DNA of 64,000 bases from Balanoglossus misakiensis (Eukaryota > Hemichordata), in assembly GCA_040954595.2 (NCBI GenBank), contig CM082585.2, forward strand, positions 10,540,001 to 10,604,000, given 5' to 3'. A program made the position numbers and the translations under genes. Shown here piece after piece: positions 36,501 through 48,263 of the stretch. The notes beneath the pieces were generated by a model. That model saw only the letters and a program-made list of their open reading frames with translations, ran no database searches and had not been told where the DNA came from. The number at the start of each line of letters is the position of its first letter. The first letter of the stretch is position 1.

Positions 36501-37863
36501 TTTACATCATCACAATTTCGTGATAGCCTGGATACCACTTAGGAAAATAGGCTTATTTATTTCAGTATATGGATCTTCTTTAACTTTTAGCCGAGTTTGC
36601 CACGTTGGAAGACCCTTGTGGATGCGAGGAACCATGCTCCCAGACGAGATATAACGTCAAGTTGAGCTACAGCAGTTATCCATCGATTACGCATGCGTCA
36701 CTTCTGTGCCTCTTCGGTAAATGGCCGTGTGATCTAGCGGTTTCACATTTCCTTTCGTAAGTCACTGCCACCTTATTTCCTATACTGGTTCTTAAACCAC
36801 GAGGCGAACCCTTGAGCTGCCAAATTTCTCATCCTCTGATTAACAATTACGTAAATATTTTATTTATTCAGGGTTCATGCTGGTAATGAGATCATGAAAA
36901 TATTGGAGGATTTCAACCAGACTATAGCAGAATATTACTATAAAATCCAGGCGAATGAACAAAATGTGTCAACGCTCATCCCCTCGACAAGATTTCACCA
37001 AAACATGGTGAACGAATTGCATACTTCATTATATGTGGATATCATTAATTCGTTGGCACACGCTATGTACAACCACAAGCTGTATAACCTCATGGGAACC
37101 AGTGAAGAAATCGGATCAGAATTTTACAACGCCACCAAATCACGCACGGGGAATATGCTCGCCATTTGGATAAAGGAACACTCGCAAACAGCTGTGGGGT
37201 CCAACTTGGCCGCCCTGAATCTCACCACAGACGCCATTACGAATCTGACCGACACCCTAGTTTCAGACTATTACATTACACTGTACGAAGAACTATTCCC
37301 GATTATATATGATAATATGCGACGGACACGCGAGGAAAAGGCCCCCCTTCTACAAAATGAATCTCTGGCATCCATATGTAAAAATTACATGAAGTAAGGA
37401 CAATGAGCTAAACTTTGAGTGTTTGCTTCTATTTCCATTAAAGCCAAGTCTGCATACATGGTATGTACTGACATCATAGGGCATAATATATTAATTGACA
37501 CGACGTCGTTCTCTTTCCTGTCTAAGGTCTAACTTGGTGAAGGTCACAATATACTTTGAAGATCTGAAAGTCGAATACATAGTACAGAACGCAGCGTATC
37601 ACTTTTTCAATCTTGTTTGTAAGTACAAATGGTATTATCAGAACATAGCCCCCCCCCCCCTCATCTTACATTGTCGGTTTCTGTTCAAAGACGAACACGA
37701 GCAGGGGACTTTACGGAAGTTTTCATATTAATTTACGGTTTTATTTCGTTTTACAGGTGATATCGGCGGAACATTGGGATTATTCTTCGGGGCAACTATG
37801 ATGACCTTCATGGAAATCATCGACTTCTTCATTGTGCAGTTTTGGACGAGGCTCAGGAGATAA
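33531..37863 (+). CDS. DEG/ENaC-family (amiloride-sensitive-type) ion channel subunit, atypical
   Basis: Members form trimeric plasma-membrane cation channels gated by protons, peptides, bile acids or force. Exons are 33531-33754, 34625-34795, 35157-35366, 35484-35605, 35711-35889, 36064-36220, 36374-36430, 36591-36756, 36872-37393, 37527-37618 and 37757-37863, giving about 668 residues. Family hallmarks are TM1 (LWLVIVLASLVGLLY) followed by FPAVTICNNN, a Cys-rich extracellular domain with GLHLLLDA, CDCRYFYMP, PCGCEEPC and SYPS, and TM2 with CDIGGTLGLFFGATMM. Three departures stand out. The N-terminal gating His-Gly is Ser-Gly (TALSGIKYV). The Gly-X-Ser selectivity filter reads Gly-Ala-Thr. 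A 174-codon exon is inserted between the YPS region and the TM2 lead-in (LVKVTIYFEDLK). Intron 7 has a GC donor. The subfamily is not resolved by eye. Confidence 0.92.
33755..34624 (+). other. Intron 1 of the DEG/ENaC gene
   Basis: 870 bases, AT-rich, GT-AG bounded. No other feature seen. Confidence 0.7.
35017..35032. repeat. Poly(G) run in a DEG/ENaC intron
   Basis: Sixteen consecutive G residues, followed by GGACAGGG-like sequence. Confidence 0.95.
36872..37393 (+). other. Large symmetric exon of the DEG/ENaC gene (insertion relative to family)
   Basis: A 522-base exon with phase 2 at both ends encodes 174 residues with no family counterpart that I recognise. It carries several N-glycosylation sequons (NQT, NVS, NAT, NLT, NES) and reads as helical, with many Asn/Thr/Tyr/Leu. 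Because both ends share a phase it can be skipped without a frameshift, which would yield a channel of about 494 residues, close to the usual family length. Confidence 0.8.
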
Positions 37864-39702
37864 ATACATTTACAAGTGGAAACATCATTAGGGGCATATA
37901 ATTTAGGCGTCTATTCAGCCATCTTGTATCGACTTATAGTCATAGTAGCTTACATAAGGAAATCCTACATTTCATTAGCTATTAGGCAGGAACTCAGTAT
38001 ATTTATTGTTCGGAAAGAGCGATGAATGAAATACGCCAAAGTGTGTAAGTTTTATACTAAGATTAGTTTTAGATTACATGTACTACCATTCAGTGAAGCT
38101 ACATTTTACATTCTCGTCGCAACGGCGCACGCGCGCCTCCATTTTGAGTTGAAAATGTCGTCTGCTGCAACGCGACGGCCAGACGAAATTCTGCCACTCA
38201 CAATAGCAGATCAGAGCGATGGTCCGGGTGATGACAATCTGTATTTGAATGCCCAAAATCTGACTGCGGCATATTTTTTGAGTGTGTCAAGTAATTTTAC
38301 CACAAAGCAGAAACGATACATGTACCCGATGTGCAAGCTGCAATGCACAGCATGTCAACAACATTGACACCTGTTGCGACCGTATCGGTGAACGAACGTT
38401 TGACTTGCAGCGCGTAGCAGATGCGTGTCATGAAAACTATCACTCGCAGAGGATTATAATAAATATAAAAACATACCAACACCTGGTCTTCTTCCGAAAC
38501 AATCGGCACAAAAGTCAAAAGACAGTCCTTCTTGCAAGCGTACTGACGATATCCATTGAAGGTGTCGACACGTCGCGTTCACAACTTCACGTCATATAGT
38601 GCGAGCTGGGTTACTTTTCCTGCCGTATTCCTGGTGTTTCAATTGCTATGATGTACTTAAGTCAGGTTTGTTTCAAAACCGCACCCGGTACAAATAAACG
38701 CCAATATCACAAGTATGTAAACTGAGGATGACCATCTTGCTACCTCATGCATGTCAGGTACATGTACACAGAAGATTACGTAACCAGCATGCGCAGATTC
38801 CACTTAAGATTGCAACTTCGTTGACAGCTTCACATTGTTATGTAAATTATTTCTCCCCATCAACCCTGCACGATTAATTTATGAGTCCATCCATCCATCC
38901 ATGGTGTTGCCATAACGACACACAATATTACTTGTACATTGAAGGCAATGACTGTGCACAGAAAATGCTCAACTCACCAGAAAGTTGACGTAGACGGCAC
39001 ATGAGCCCGTTTTAATGAAACAAGTGAATATTGCTTGTTAATTAGAGAAATCACACAAAGATGACTGGAACAGTTTTACTCTAAAGGAAATTCACTACAG
39101 AAATATTTCAGAAGAAAATGACAGCGATTCCCTAAAAATAACTGAATAATATACAACTTGGATATCATGGAAATCGCTGTAGTTCGGTATGCCTGAGAAA
39201 TTGGGGTTGACCTGTACCTAATAACGGAATAAGGTCAAAATAATATATTCATGAAATTATATTTCAAAATATATGAAGCAAAACTGTCGACTATGATCCC
39301 GTGTGTATAGAGCCGATATATACATTGTGCAAACGTCAACATACATTTGTATGGTGTTTTAGCTTTCAGATATACATGATAAAGAACCTACTATGAATAA
39401 ATTATTTCCCAGAAAGAAAAAGAACTTAAATGAATTAATGAAGGAATAAATTAATGCATGTTTGGGTGGATGAATAAATAAATACAATAAATAATGATGG
39501 GATAAATAACAATGTAATCGTAATCTGACAAGATATACTCGATTAAATTTTCTTGAGTACTTTATCGCAACGATACGCCAAGGACGTTGCCCTAGCAACC
39601 GTCGCACCCTACTCAATTTTGAATATGGTAATAATCTCACGTTATGTCGATGTTTCTGATTGGTCCTCACAGAGTGACCGACAGTCGAATCTGGCCAATA
39701 GG
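37864..39702. other. Spacer between the channel and subtilase genes
   Basis: The convergent 3' ends of two genes meet here. AATAAA occurs at 38458-38463 on the plus strand, with another near 38693. Two overlapping plus-strand open stretches between about 38155 and 38599 are discussed as a finding; neither matches a family that I recognise. Confidence 0.5.
38155..38367 (+). CDS. Possible small open reading frame, unassigned
   Basis: An ATG in GAAAATGTCG, downstream of a CG-rich stretch (CGCAACGGCGCACGCGCGCC), opens 70 codons (MSSAATRRPDEILPLTIADQ at the start). The first 45 residues look protein-like (mixed polar and hydrophobic), and an AAGTAATT after SVS could act as a splice donor. It could be the first exon of an orphan gene or chance. 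No downstream partner exon was identified with confidence. Confidence 0.2.
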   Translation: MSSAATRRPDEILPLTIADQSDGPGDDNLYLNAQNLTAAYFLSVSSNFTTKQKRYMYPMCKLQCTACQQH

Positions 39703-40045
39703 CTACGGTCTTCTGGGACCGCAGTCATCACAGTCGGTACCGTAGTCACAACCACTGTAAGTGGCGCCCGGCCCTCCGTCGTCACATTCTCCGTCGCTAA
39801 ACCACCAACAGGAGTTTGTACATAGATCTGATTGAACGAGGAGAAAGAAGGGAACGGGTTACTCCCATGGACAAGTCCGAAATTCTACTGTGGCATTTAC
39901 TTTCTTTGTTATGAAAAAAAAAATTGTCTCTCAATCAGTCAATGTCTGTCTGTCTATAACCTGAGCGATAGTCAGTCACTGTTTCCCCGCTTCTTTGTCA
40001 CTCTCTCTGTCTATCTACCTGTCTGTCTGTCTCTCTCTCTCTCTT

Positions 40046-40105
<60 letters not shown>

Positions 40106-40272
40106 ACCTGGGCGATAGTCGGCGCATGTGTCACAAGTACAATCACTGACTTGGTTTGAACACCACTGATCATCACTGCAACACGGATAATCACTGTAGG
40201 GGTCACACTCAGCAGAGTTGTTGTATTTATTCAGGTATCCAGCACCGCAGCGGAGATCGTCCCGCCATGTCT
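39703..40272 (-). other. Two cysteine-rich C-terminal modules of the subtilase
   Basis: Module 1 (exon 40108-40272) has eight or so cysteines in a WRDDLRCG...CCSDDQWCSN...CTCDTCADYR pattern, reminiscent of hevein-type chitin-binding folds by its CCS-x-x-x-WC core. Module 2 (exon 39703-39827) has TNSCWWFSDGECDD and GCDYGTDCDDCG, and ends the protein. Each module is on its own exon, both joined through a phase-1 intron, which is the usual layout for shuffled extracellular modules. Confidence 0.8.
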
Positions 40273-43200
40273 CTGGAAATGAAAGAAGGCACATTTTTCA
40301 GTCGTTAGAAACATTTCACCAATCCACAGAGAGTGATTAATTTTAAATAAAGTTTCTGGCAACGAGACAAACGAAATGTTAGGTATATCGTTTGTTTCAA
40401 TACGGTCTTGTTCTTAGAAGAACTCATCAAAGACTTACTCTGTCCAGAGGGTATGCGGAGAAGAAGGTTCGGTGTGTCACTTCGAAACTCTTCTGGAACA
40501 ACCGACAGATTCACTAGATTTTCGCTGGCGAAGTCGACCAGTTCTGCTAGTACCTCGTCCCTGGTCAGACTCGTGTCGAATTCCAGGAGTTTAGCCACGA
40601 CGCCTGCAAGAGCCAAACGGACGAAGAGCGATTTTAGCAAGTCGAAAATGAAAATATAAATATTAATGATATAATCGCCATTGTGAAACACTGTCCAACC
40701 CTAAACGAAATAGTTGGCAAACATTCACTGGGGTAATGGGCTACCAAAGTAAGACAACATAAAGTACAGTCAAACCTGTGTTAGCAGCCACCTCTATATA
40801 AAAACCACCTCTATATAGTGACCACTTTGATACAGTTCCTGTGCAATTAACATGTACATTGATTGACCTGTCTACGTAGTGTGATTTGTCGAATAGTAGA
40901 TTATTGGTTGATTGAGTGCCTACCTGTCACGTGGGGACACGCCATCGAGGTGCCAGTTTTTGTGCTGTATGCGTTGGTGCCGCTGTGATGGGCACTAACG
41001 ATTTGAACGCCTGGTGCCAGGATGTTCAAACAAGACCCAAAATTGGAGATATAGGCGAGGGAGTCGTTGTCAGCAGTCGCCCCTACAGTAATTGCCTGTA
41101 ATTCGTAAAATAGCAACATGGTTCTGTTATTCTGCTATAATATCATCCATATGATTGAGATTGAAACGATCAAAGGCTTATTGAATCAAGGAGGAAAATA
41201 CACTCATTCTACACACGGGTATCGGGGTCCAAAGTGCTCTTACCGTTGGAGCCGAAGCGGGCGACTTGAGGCAGGCGTCGACGTGTGTGTTTCCCGCCGC
41301 GGCGACAGTGATGTAACCAGCGGCCAGCATACGGCCAACCGCGTCGTTAACGGCAACCGAGTAGCCTCCCGTGATTGACATCGAAACAACACCCGGAGTC
41401 ATACTAGAATTGGTGATCAAATCCAGTCCTGCGAAACAAATAAACAGATTAAATCTCTACTTATTGGAAATTTTGCTTATTTTGTTGTTGTTGTTGTTGT
41501 TGTTGTTGAAAGTGAAGTCCAAAATCCACATATCGCAGATTGACAGGTAGCGGTAAATAATGCGAGGTACCCACCGGAAACTATTCTACTAACAGTTCCC
41601 CCTCTTCCATTACAATCGAACAGCCTGACAGAATGCAAAGTAACTCCCGGAGCCACGCCCACGGTTACGCCCCCAATGGTGGCAGCGACGTGCGTACCAT
41701 GGCTGTTGCAGTCTTCTCCCTGCAAAATATAGTTCATAATAAACAAAAGTTATTCACAGGGGCAGGGGACCCAGGTTCAGTAAAATATTGTCAAACAGTA
41801 ATACACAGCTAATGTCCCTTAAGTGTTCATTACGTATCACTTACATCTCGGTTGTCGCCAACCAGGTCCACGAAGGGCTCGGCTCTTCCCTCGAATTCGT
41901 TGTGCGAATATGAAATGCCAGAGTCCACCACAAACACGTGGATCCCAGAGCCATCCCCTGTTGGTGAATACCGGGAGAAAAACAAAGTGCGTTAAATCAT
42001 TGCGACACAGAGGGCGTTGTCACCTCAGCTAATCATGGGTCGCGTTATATGCGGTAACGTGGGCAATTAGAGGACCTTTTAACCACTTTTCATTAAACTC
42101 ACCGAGTGGAGGATTGTACTTTGAATCAAGAGGCAGAGTTTCCTGGTCGATTCTGTCCAACCCCCACGGAATGGCGGAATCAAGTGAAAACTCCTCGTCT
42201 TCTTCCACGTATTCTACTTCTTCAAACCAACGTATCTGGGAAAACGAAAGGCATATGGAATTTTTACTTTCCAGCTTTGTTAATATTTTCTAAAAACAAA
42301 CATAACAGTCCCTTCCTCAAATTCCCTTGGCATTGTTTTGTCTGAATACAAAGCAACACAACAAGAGCACAGATCAACACACAGACAAAACATAAAGTAC
42401 TTGTACTAGATCTTACTATTTCCAAGGCATCTGCTGGTATTTTTGCAGTAAAACCTTTCATTATGTTTGTGAGAGTCCGGTGATATTCGATTTCTATTCC
42501 CTTTTCTTCGGCAATCTTTTTCAAGTACTCCTCAATTTCAATCATCTCTTCTTCCGTCAGATCTTCCTGCAAAGACAGACAAATGACTTATGTAATAGGC
42601 ACTTTGATTGGTCTAGAGGTGCCATGTGACACAAAATGGCTTCCCACGGAGTCAAAACATATGGGTGATTTGAAAATGTTGTTCGACACAGACAAAGAAA
42701 TAAAAAAACATGCGATGATTTTTGCGCAAAATGCATGGTGAGAATATGTCCACAGGTCGGTGTGTTCAACTGCACGTATTGAATAGAAACAGCTCTTTTG
42801 TACTCGGAAGCGTGAGTAAACATTTGAGGATGACACAAGCCGATTAGTAACATTTATGGAACCGATCGTTAAAAACGCATCGACTGTTCATTTTTTCAGT
42901 AAATGTGCATCACGTATGGCATGTTTTGTGCAAACACATAAAGAACAGCGAAATTCGGAGTCAATATCCTAAACAAATGCGGCAAATCACTTAAAATGAC
43001 TGTAATTACTATAATTCCAGGGCCCATAAGGAGAACATTCACCCTACAACGGATGCGGTGAATGATGCCTGAAATTCCATCAATCATATCATCTGCGCGT
43101 ATCTGTTTTCCATTTACCTTAAACTTTATTTTACGATAACAAAATGCAAGTCATTTTTCCTTAATGCGGTTGAACATGGTTCTTTGTTCATATGACAGTG

Positions 43201-44101
43201 TCACAATGACAAAATTTACGGACAGCGAGTGAGGAAAAAATACTCGGGTCACACTTTGAATGCGCGATGACAGCAGTAATCAATTTTGCGATCATTGTCA
43301 ATGTTGCATCGGTTGGGTTCTGGCAGTATTACGGGTTTGTTAACAACTCGCGGCTGAGCATGACGAAGCGAAACTCTTTCAAGAGACGTATTCGCGGTCC
43401 TTCTAAAGTACTTTCGGATTTTATTTACAAAGACAAACTTCTGTTGCACACATGCTCTGTGTATTGAGCAATCGCTGGCCGTGTCCGAATTGTAGAAGAG
43501 AGTTGTGCAGATGTCATAAATTATAGGCTACCCGTATCAAGTGCCAAACGACCGCTGTCGCTTTTGTGTAGAACATCACATGCACCGCACTAAACGCATG
43601 ATTTCGCTTGCGAAACAAGTCTAATCTATGCTTTGGCATGCTTGGGTTAAGGTACGCCCATTCGGACATATGTTATAGCTTGTGTCATGGGGAGGGGTCA
43701 CAGTCGGTAAGTGATACTTCGTCATTAATACTTGTCGCGTGTTCTGCTTTTTAGCGCGCGGTATCTTCACATTCCTTCAGCGTCGCTCTATTTACCTGTT
43801 GTGCGTTTCGTGACACTACCTCGGTTTTCATCGAGTGGTTCGGGGGTCAACATGGACTTGAAAAAGTTTACGACACTTGACTTAAAAGTAGGGCGTTTTT
43901 TCCACCACTGAGAATGTACATAGTTACCAAGAACGACAATAAACCTACCTTCAGCTTCACGATGTATTCATCGGCGACGCGTTCATCTTCCGGAGCGTGG
44001 ATCAGCGGCGCCTTGGTATCCCGTTTACCACGCAGGGCAGATGTTTCAAATACAGCGAACGCCAAGTGTAGGACGACGAGAAACGCATATCTTCGGTACA
44101 T
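39703..44101 (-). CDS. Secreted proteinase K-like subtilisin serine protease with Cys-rich C-terminal modules
   Basis: Peptidase family S8A. Exons are 43949-44101, 42417-42566, 42103-42235, 41845-41957, 41575-41719, 41244-41428, 40924-41095, 40439-40603, 40108-40272 and 39703-39827, all in phase, giving 501 residues. In order they encode a signal peptide (YAFLVVLHLAFAVF), an I9-type inhibitory propeptide (DEYIVKLK to AKIPADALEI) and a catalytic domain. The triad is Asp in VFVVDSGI (about residue 156), His in NSHGTHVAATIGG (about 190) and Ser in GTSMACPHVTG (about 343). The oxyanion Asn is in AAAGNTH. Two cysteine-rich modules follow, one with WRDDLRCG, CCSDDQWC and CADYR, the other with TNSCWWFSDGECDDGG and GTDCDDCG. 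All catalytic residues are intact, so an active secreted enzyme is expected. Such tail modules are seen on secreted proteins of marine invertebrates; their ligand is unknown. Confidence 0.95.
40018..40103. repeat. (CTGT)n/(CT)n tract next to a subtilase splice donor
   Basis: A tetranucleotide GTCT tract with CT interruptions. It starts only a few bases inside the intron after the exon at 40108-40272, so on the gene strand the donor reads GTGAGAGAGACAGACAGA. Confidence 0.95.
40765..40880. repeat. Dispersed repeat, family B copy 2
   Basis: CAGTCAAACCTGT, two ACCTCTATATA units, and ACCTGTCTACGTAG, similar in content and order to 7926-8052. Located in a subtilase intron; no coding capacity. Confidence 0.45.
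41481..41508. repeat. (TTG)n microsatellite
   Basis: About nine TTG units in a subtilase intron. Confidence 0.95.
42567..43948 (-). other. Subtilase intron 1
   Basis: 1.4 kb, GT-AG bounded, between the signal-peptide exon and the propeptide exon. No other feature supported. Confidence 0.75.
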
Positions 44102-46415
44102 TGTTCCTATGTTTTGGTGGTGCTTGACTTTGAATGGATGTGTTTAATGTCGGATGCCTGAATTAAGAAAGAGACATAAAAAACATTATCGCTCGTGCCA
44201 GCGGCGATGTTAGTGAGAAAAGGTTTGCGCCGTAAAAATATAACGGAGTTTTTAAAAAATGTGTGCTTTCAATCGTTATGTTTAAGTTGGCCGTAAATCA
44301 GGTACCAGGGTTGTCCTCGGTCCGCATAAAAGTTAAGACGACTGTAGTACAAAAAAGGACTGGTGTAGAATTTGTAGTTATAGGCAAACTCAGTTAGCAG
44401 AAAGGTTTAACATTAAATGGTTCAGAATGATTCTGTAAAACTGTGTGTGATGATGATACTGTCCCTAACCACCTGCCCAGATTCTGAAATTTTCTCTGTA
44501 TCCACCATCTCAGAAAAAAGGGACAAACTCGACAGTACAAAAAGATTTCCACTTGACAGACATATTAATAGACGGCACGCATGAACTGATGCGCACACAT
44601 ATTTGTCGCGAACTGTCGTCGTTCCGACCCTGCAATATACGAGAAAAGCCGTGAACTTACAGAACTCAACTGAAAACCGATCTTCTTGTTGGCCACGGCT
44701 AAAGATAGTCTGATACGTTCCGGGCTGGGCGCCGCCGTTAAATAGCCGACGAACGGGTGTAGTTCGTCGTAAATTAATGAGTACTCGAATATTTTCGACG
44801 AAAGTGGTCAACACACAAAGATGTTTGACGTCACGCAAAGTTGACAGCTAGGACAAAGCCGAGATCGACAGGAAGGGCGTTAATACCAACCAATCGTTAA
44901 CAAGTTATTGTGTGTAGCATCATACCTGTGCGCATGGGAGCGTTCAGAGTGCGAGTGTATTCGCTGGGATTTCTGAATACAGCCAGGACTTCGACAGACC
45001 AGAACCATAGACACAGTTACACACACCTGAATTCTATCCCCTCCTTATATAGGCGACGTATAGGTAATACACTTGAGGGTACAGAACAAACGACTCGCAT
45101 GATTAATGACACCAATTTTACTTGTATATAATTCACTCCTTCATTGAAAAAAAAAACCGCCAGCAGCCGGGCTTTCGAAGGGATGGGCATAAATCATCGA
45201 TGACGCTGAATGGATAGATGGCATGGCGACCCCAAAGTTCGGAGACCCCCATCATAGTTAAACAACAATGGTGTGCCTTGCATACCGTTGGTTTGTGGGT
45301 TCATCGTTGCAAACGATAGTCATCCCGTATAAATTCCACAGAATGCCGCAAGGGATGTCCGCTCAAGTTGTTTTCACAATGAGTTTGTTCACTTTTAAAG
45401 AGTATGACCATACCACGGTCCGCGGTGAAGATTTGAAGACTACATGTATAGTATGTAAATTGTCTTGTCACCGCGCACACCCACCTGTTCCATGACGAAC
45501 ACGCACAGAGAAAATTTACATTCTCGCGCGTTTCACTTCATGCACATGGCGACACGATAATCTCTGAAAGCGACACACAATGTGAGATTATATATCATAT
45601 AATCAGTTTCAAAGATATCCCGGCTTGACCGGAAAGTTACGACGTCGTAACCTAATGACTGCCGATGATAAACTGCGAGGAAAAAAGTCAATTTCTTTTA
45701 TGTCCCATGCACCTATACTTGCTCAAGGTGGAGGCATTACACATGTTGAATTCCATATGAACACACCTGGATGACACAGATGACTGACACTCTTGTAAGG
45801 TGCACACATTCGCTATAACTATGTAAGGTAAATTAATCAACGTTGGAAAACAGCAGAGAAATTTTCACAAACTTGTTCTGTACACACGCTAAGAGCTCTT
45901 CACGAATTTCACTAGGAAATAAATTGTATGTCTGGTATTTTAAGTGTTCACTATGTGATTTCCTTTAATTATGGAATGATTTCAAAAATGCATCGCGATT
46001 GTATCAACTGGCCCACTGCCTGTAGAGATAGACACGTTTTACGCAAATGTTAGTGATGTTACCAACGCTTTGAAAACCGCACGATTATTCATTCACGTGT
46101 CAAAATTCCCCAAATCTTTCTTCAGTAAACATGCGTGTACTTCCGCAGTTTGCGGGCATGAACAGAATTGAATTTGACAAGTTCCGGTGATAAGGATTCT
46201 GGGAAATTTTACTTGCGCATGGTGTGTTAACTTAACCTTGAGTAAACCCTACAAGCTGACTCAATCAACAGTTTTAGTAGATTTCTCTGAAGGATGATTG
46301 GTCATCATTCTCAGAAATTCAGAAATTTCTACCAAAAAGCAATACAGGTAAAACCACACCTTATAGCTTTCTCTGAACCTAACATTACGCGACCTTGAAA
46401 ACTTCAAAGCTGTGA

Positions 46416-46542
<127 letters not shown>

Positions 46543-48230
46543 TTCTCTCAAAATTTGGGCACATTCCATCATCTTCATTGACCAATTCAATAAAAAGATA
46601 TTGGCTTAATTCACGAGTTTGTTTTTTCTATGGTCACCCTCAACTAACGCTTTCCGGATTCCTTAATATTCTGCTTGAAATATGGCGCGTAAACATTTCC
46701 GGTGTTTTCTTCCATATGTCCGTTGCTATGGTACAACTCCACACTCAAGTAAGTGTTTGGCATCAGACGCCATGTTTATAATTATGACCGCATAAAATGT
46801 TCTTCCTCATATTGACAATAACATCCTTCTTTTTCCAGATTGCCTCGGTATTCATTGACATCAGAAAAATGTTTATCAAAACAAATCCCTGTGCCTTACC
46901 CTTTTCTGCAGCTGCCGTTATCTTCTGTTGCTGCCTGATGGTTATTCACCAAACAATGTCTATTTATTACTAAATAAGGCTACACCCACAATACCAAAAT
47001 TCTGACCAATTTGTGAAAGAAGAACGCGCCCCTCCCACTGGTAGGACCCATCTGCGCTCCCGACCGAGGCTAAAGTAAAAATTGAACGGTGGACTCGGCG
47101 CTGTTGTTGGCATTGAAAGAGATAAAAAGGCCGCCAATGTCGGTGGTTTTGCATCGCGGAAATTTACGACCGCCTTTTAACGCCGCCAAAAATGATATTC
47201 ATTTTAACTGTTCGACTTATTGGCAACATATGGCGGAAGGTTATTGTTAATCAATGGCCAACAGTTCCATGCTGGTTTCAACAATCTGTATGAAATTGTT
47301 AGGAGATCTGCGGATCGCAAAAGTGCGCCGTTTTTTGGTAATTAAGTGTAGCTATGTATTTGAATTGCACCGAGGTAGTCAGTTGGAAATTTGCAACTCA
47401 TATTTTTTATTAAACATGCTTACAGGACACTTGGTTAAATATGTCATCATTTATGTTTGTAGTGACCGTATTTTCTACCCGCATTGTACGGAAGCAACTG
47501 CTCACGATCATAAAACACAAGCTATAAAAACAACAGATAAACTTTACAAGTAATGTGGTTGTTATCAATCACCATTGACAGAAGAAGATCGGTCATATGT
47601 TTACAACTCGTGTAGTTTTATTGGGGACCTTTTGTTGCGAGTCATGACAAAGGCTGGTTTTTGTCATCACCTTTGTTTGGACTGACAATATGAATTATTT
47701 TTGTGATCGTTTATCGATTTGGTTATTGTATTGTATTGTTTGTTTGTTCCGGTGTTCTTCTCGGGTTGGTTCATACGTATCTATCCGATTGAACGATTGG
47801 CGTCGTTCATCGTATGGGGTACAGATGTTTTCCCAGGTGTGACCCCGAGGTCAACGTCTGTGTCGTCGTCCACCACAATTTATTAAAGATTGTCTGCACG
47901 AGTTTGGACGAAAGATTCATTGAAACGATCACACCACAGCCGGACTTGAATATATGCATGAATAACTGAAGGTCAGATTATGAATGATGGGAAAAGGACA
48001 AAAATAGATCACTAGCAAGTGCATTAGCGTCACAAGTAAATCAAAATTTACATTTATCATTTGTAAATTAATCGGTGTCGTTGCGCGCGCATGTTCATTT
48101 CCATCAAGGTTGCGAACAAACGAGTACAGGTGAAGGTTAGGTGCTTATTTTTCAAAATTAAAATAGGACTTCAGATTTGGTAAAAACATTTTAATTTGGT
48201 GACACGCCTGTCTTTGTTTTGTTCGTTCAT

Positions 48231-48263
48231 TTGTTTGTTTGTTTGTTTGTTCGTTTGTTTGTT
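48231..48263. repeat. (TTTG)n short tandem repeat
   Basis: About eight TTTG units with one C interruption. Confidence 0.9.

Noticed and set aside
39832-40294. Frames reading CLSVCLSV or DRQTDRQT
   Set aside because: They are the (GTCT)n tract. Only the part matching the subtilase exon 40108-40272 is real coding sequence.
44422-44838. 138-codon minus-strand open frame upstream of the subtilase
   Set aside because: No domain, no splice-consistent partner and no protein-like conservation pattern.
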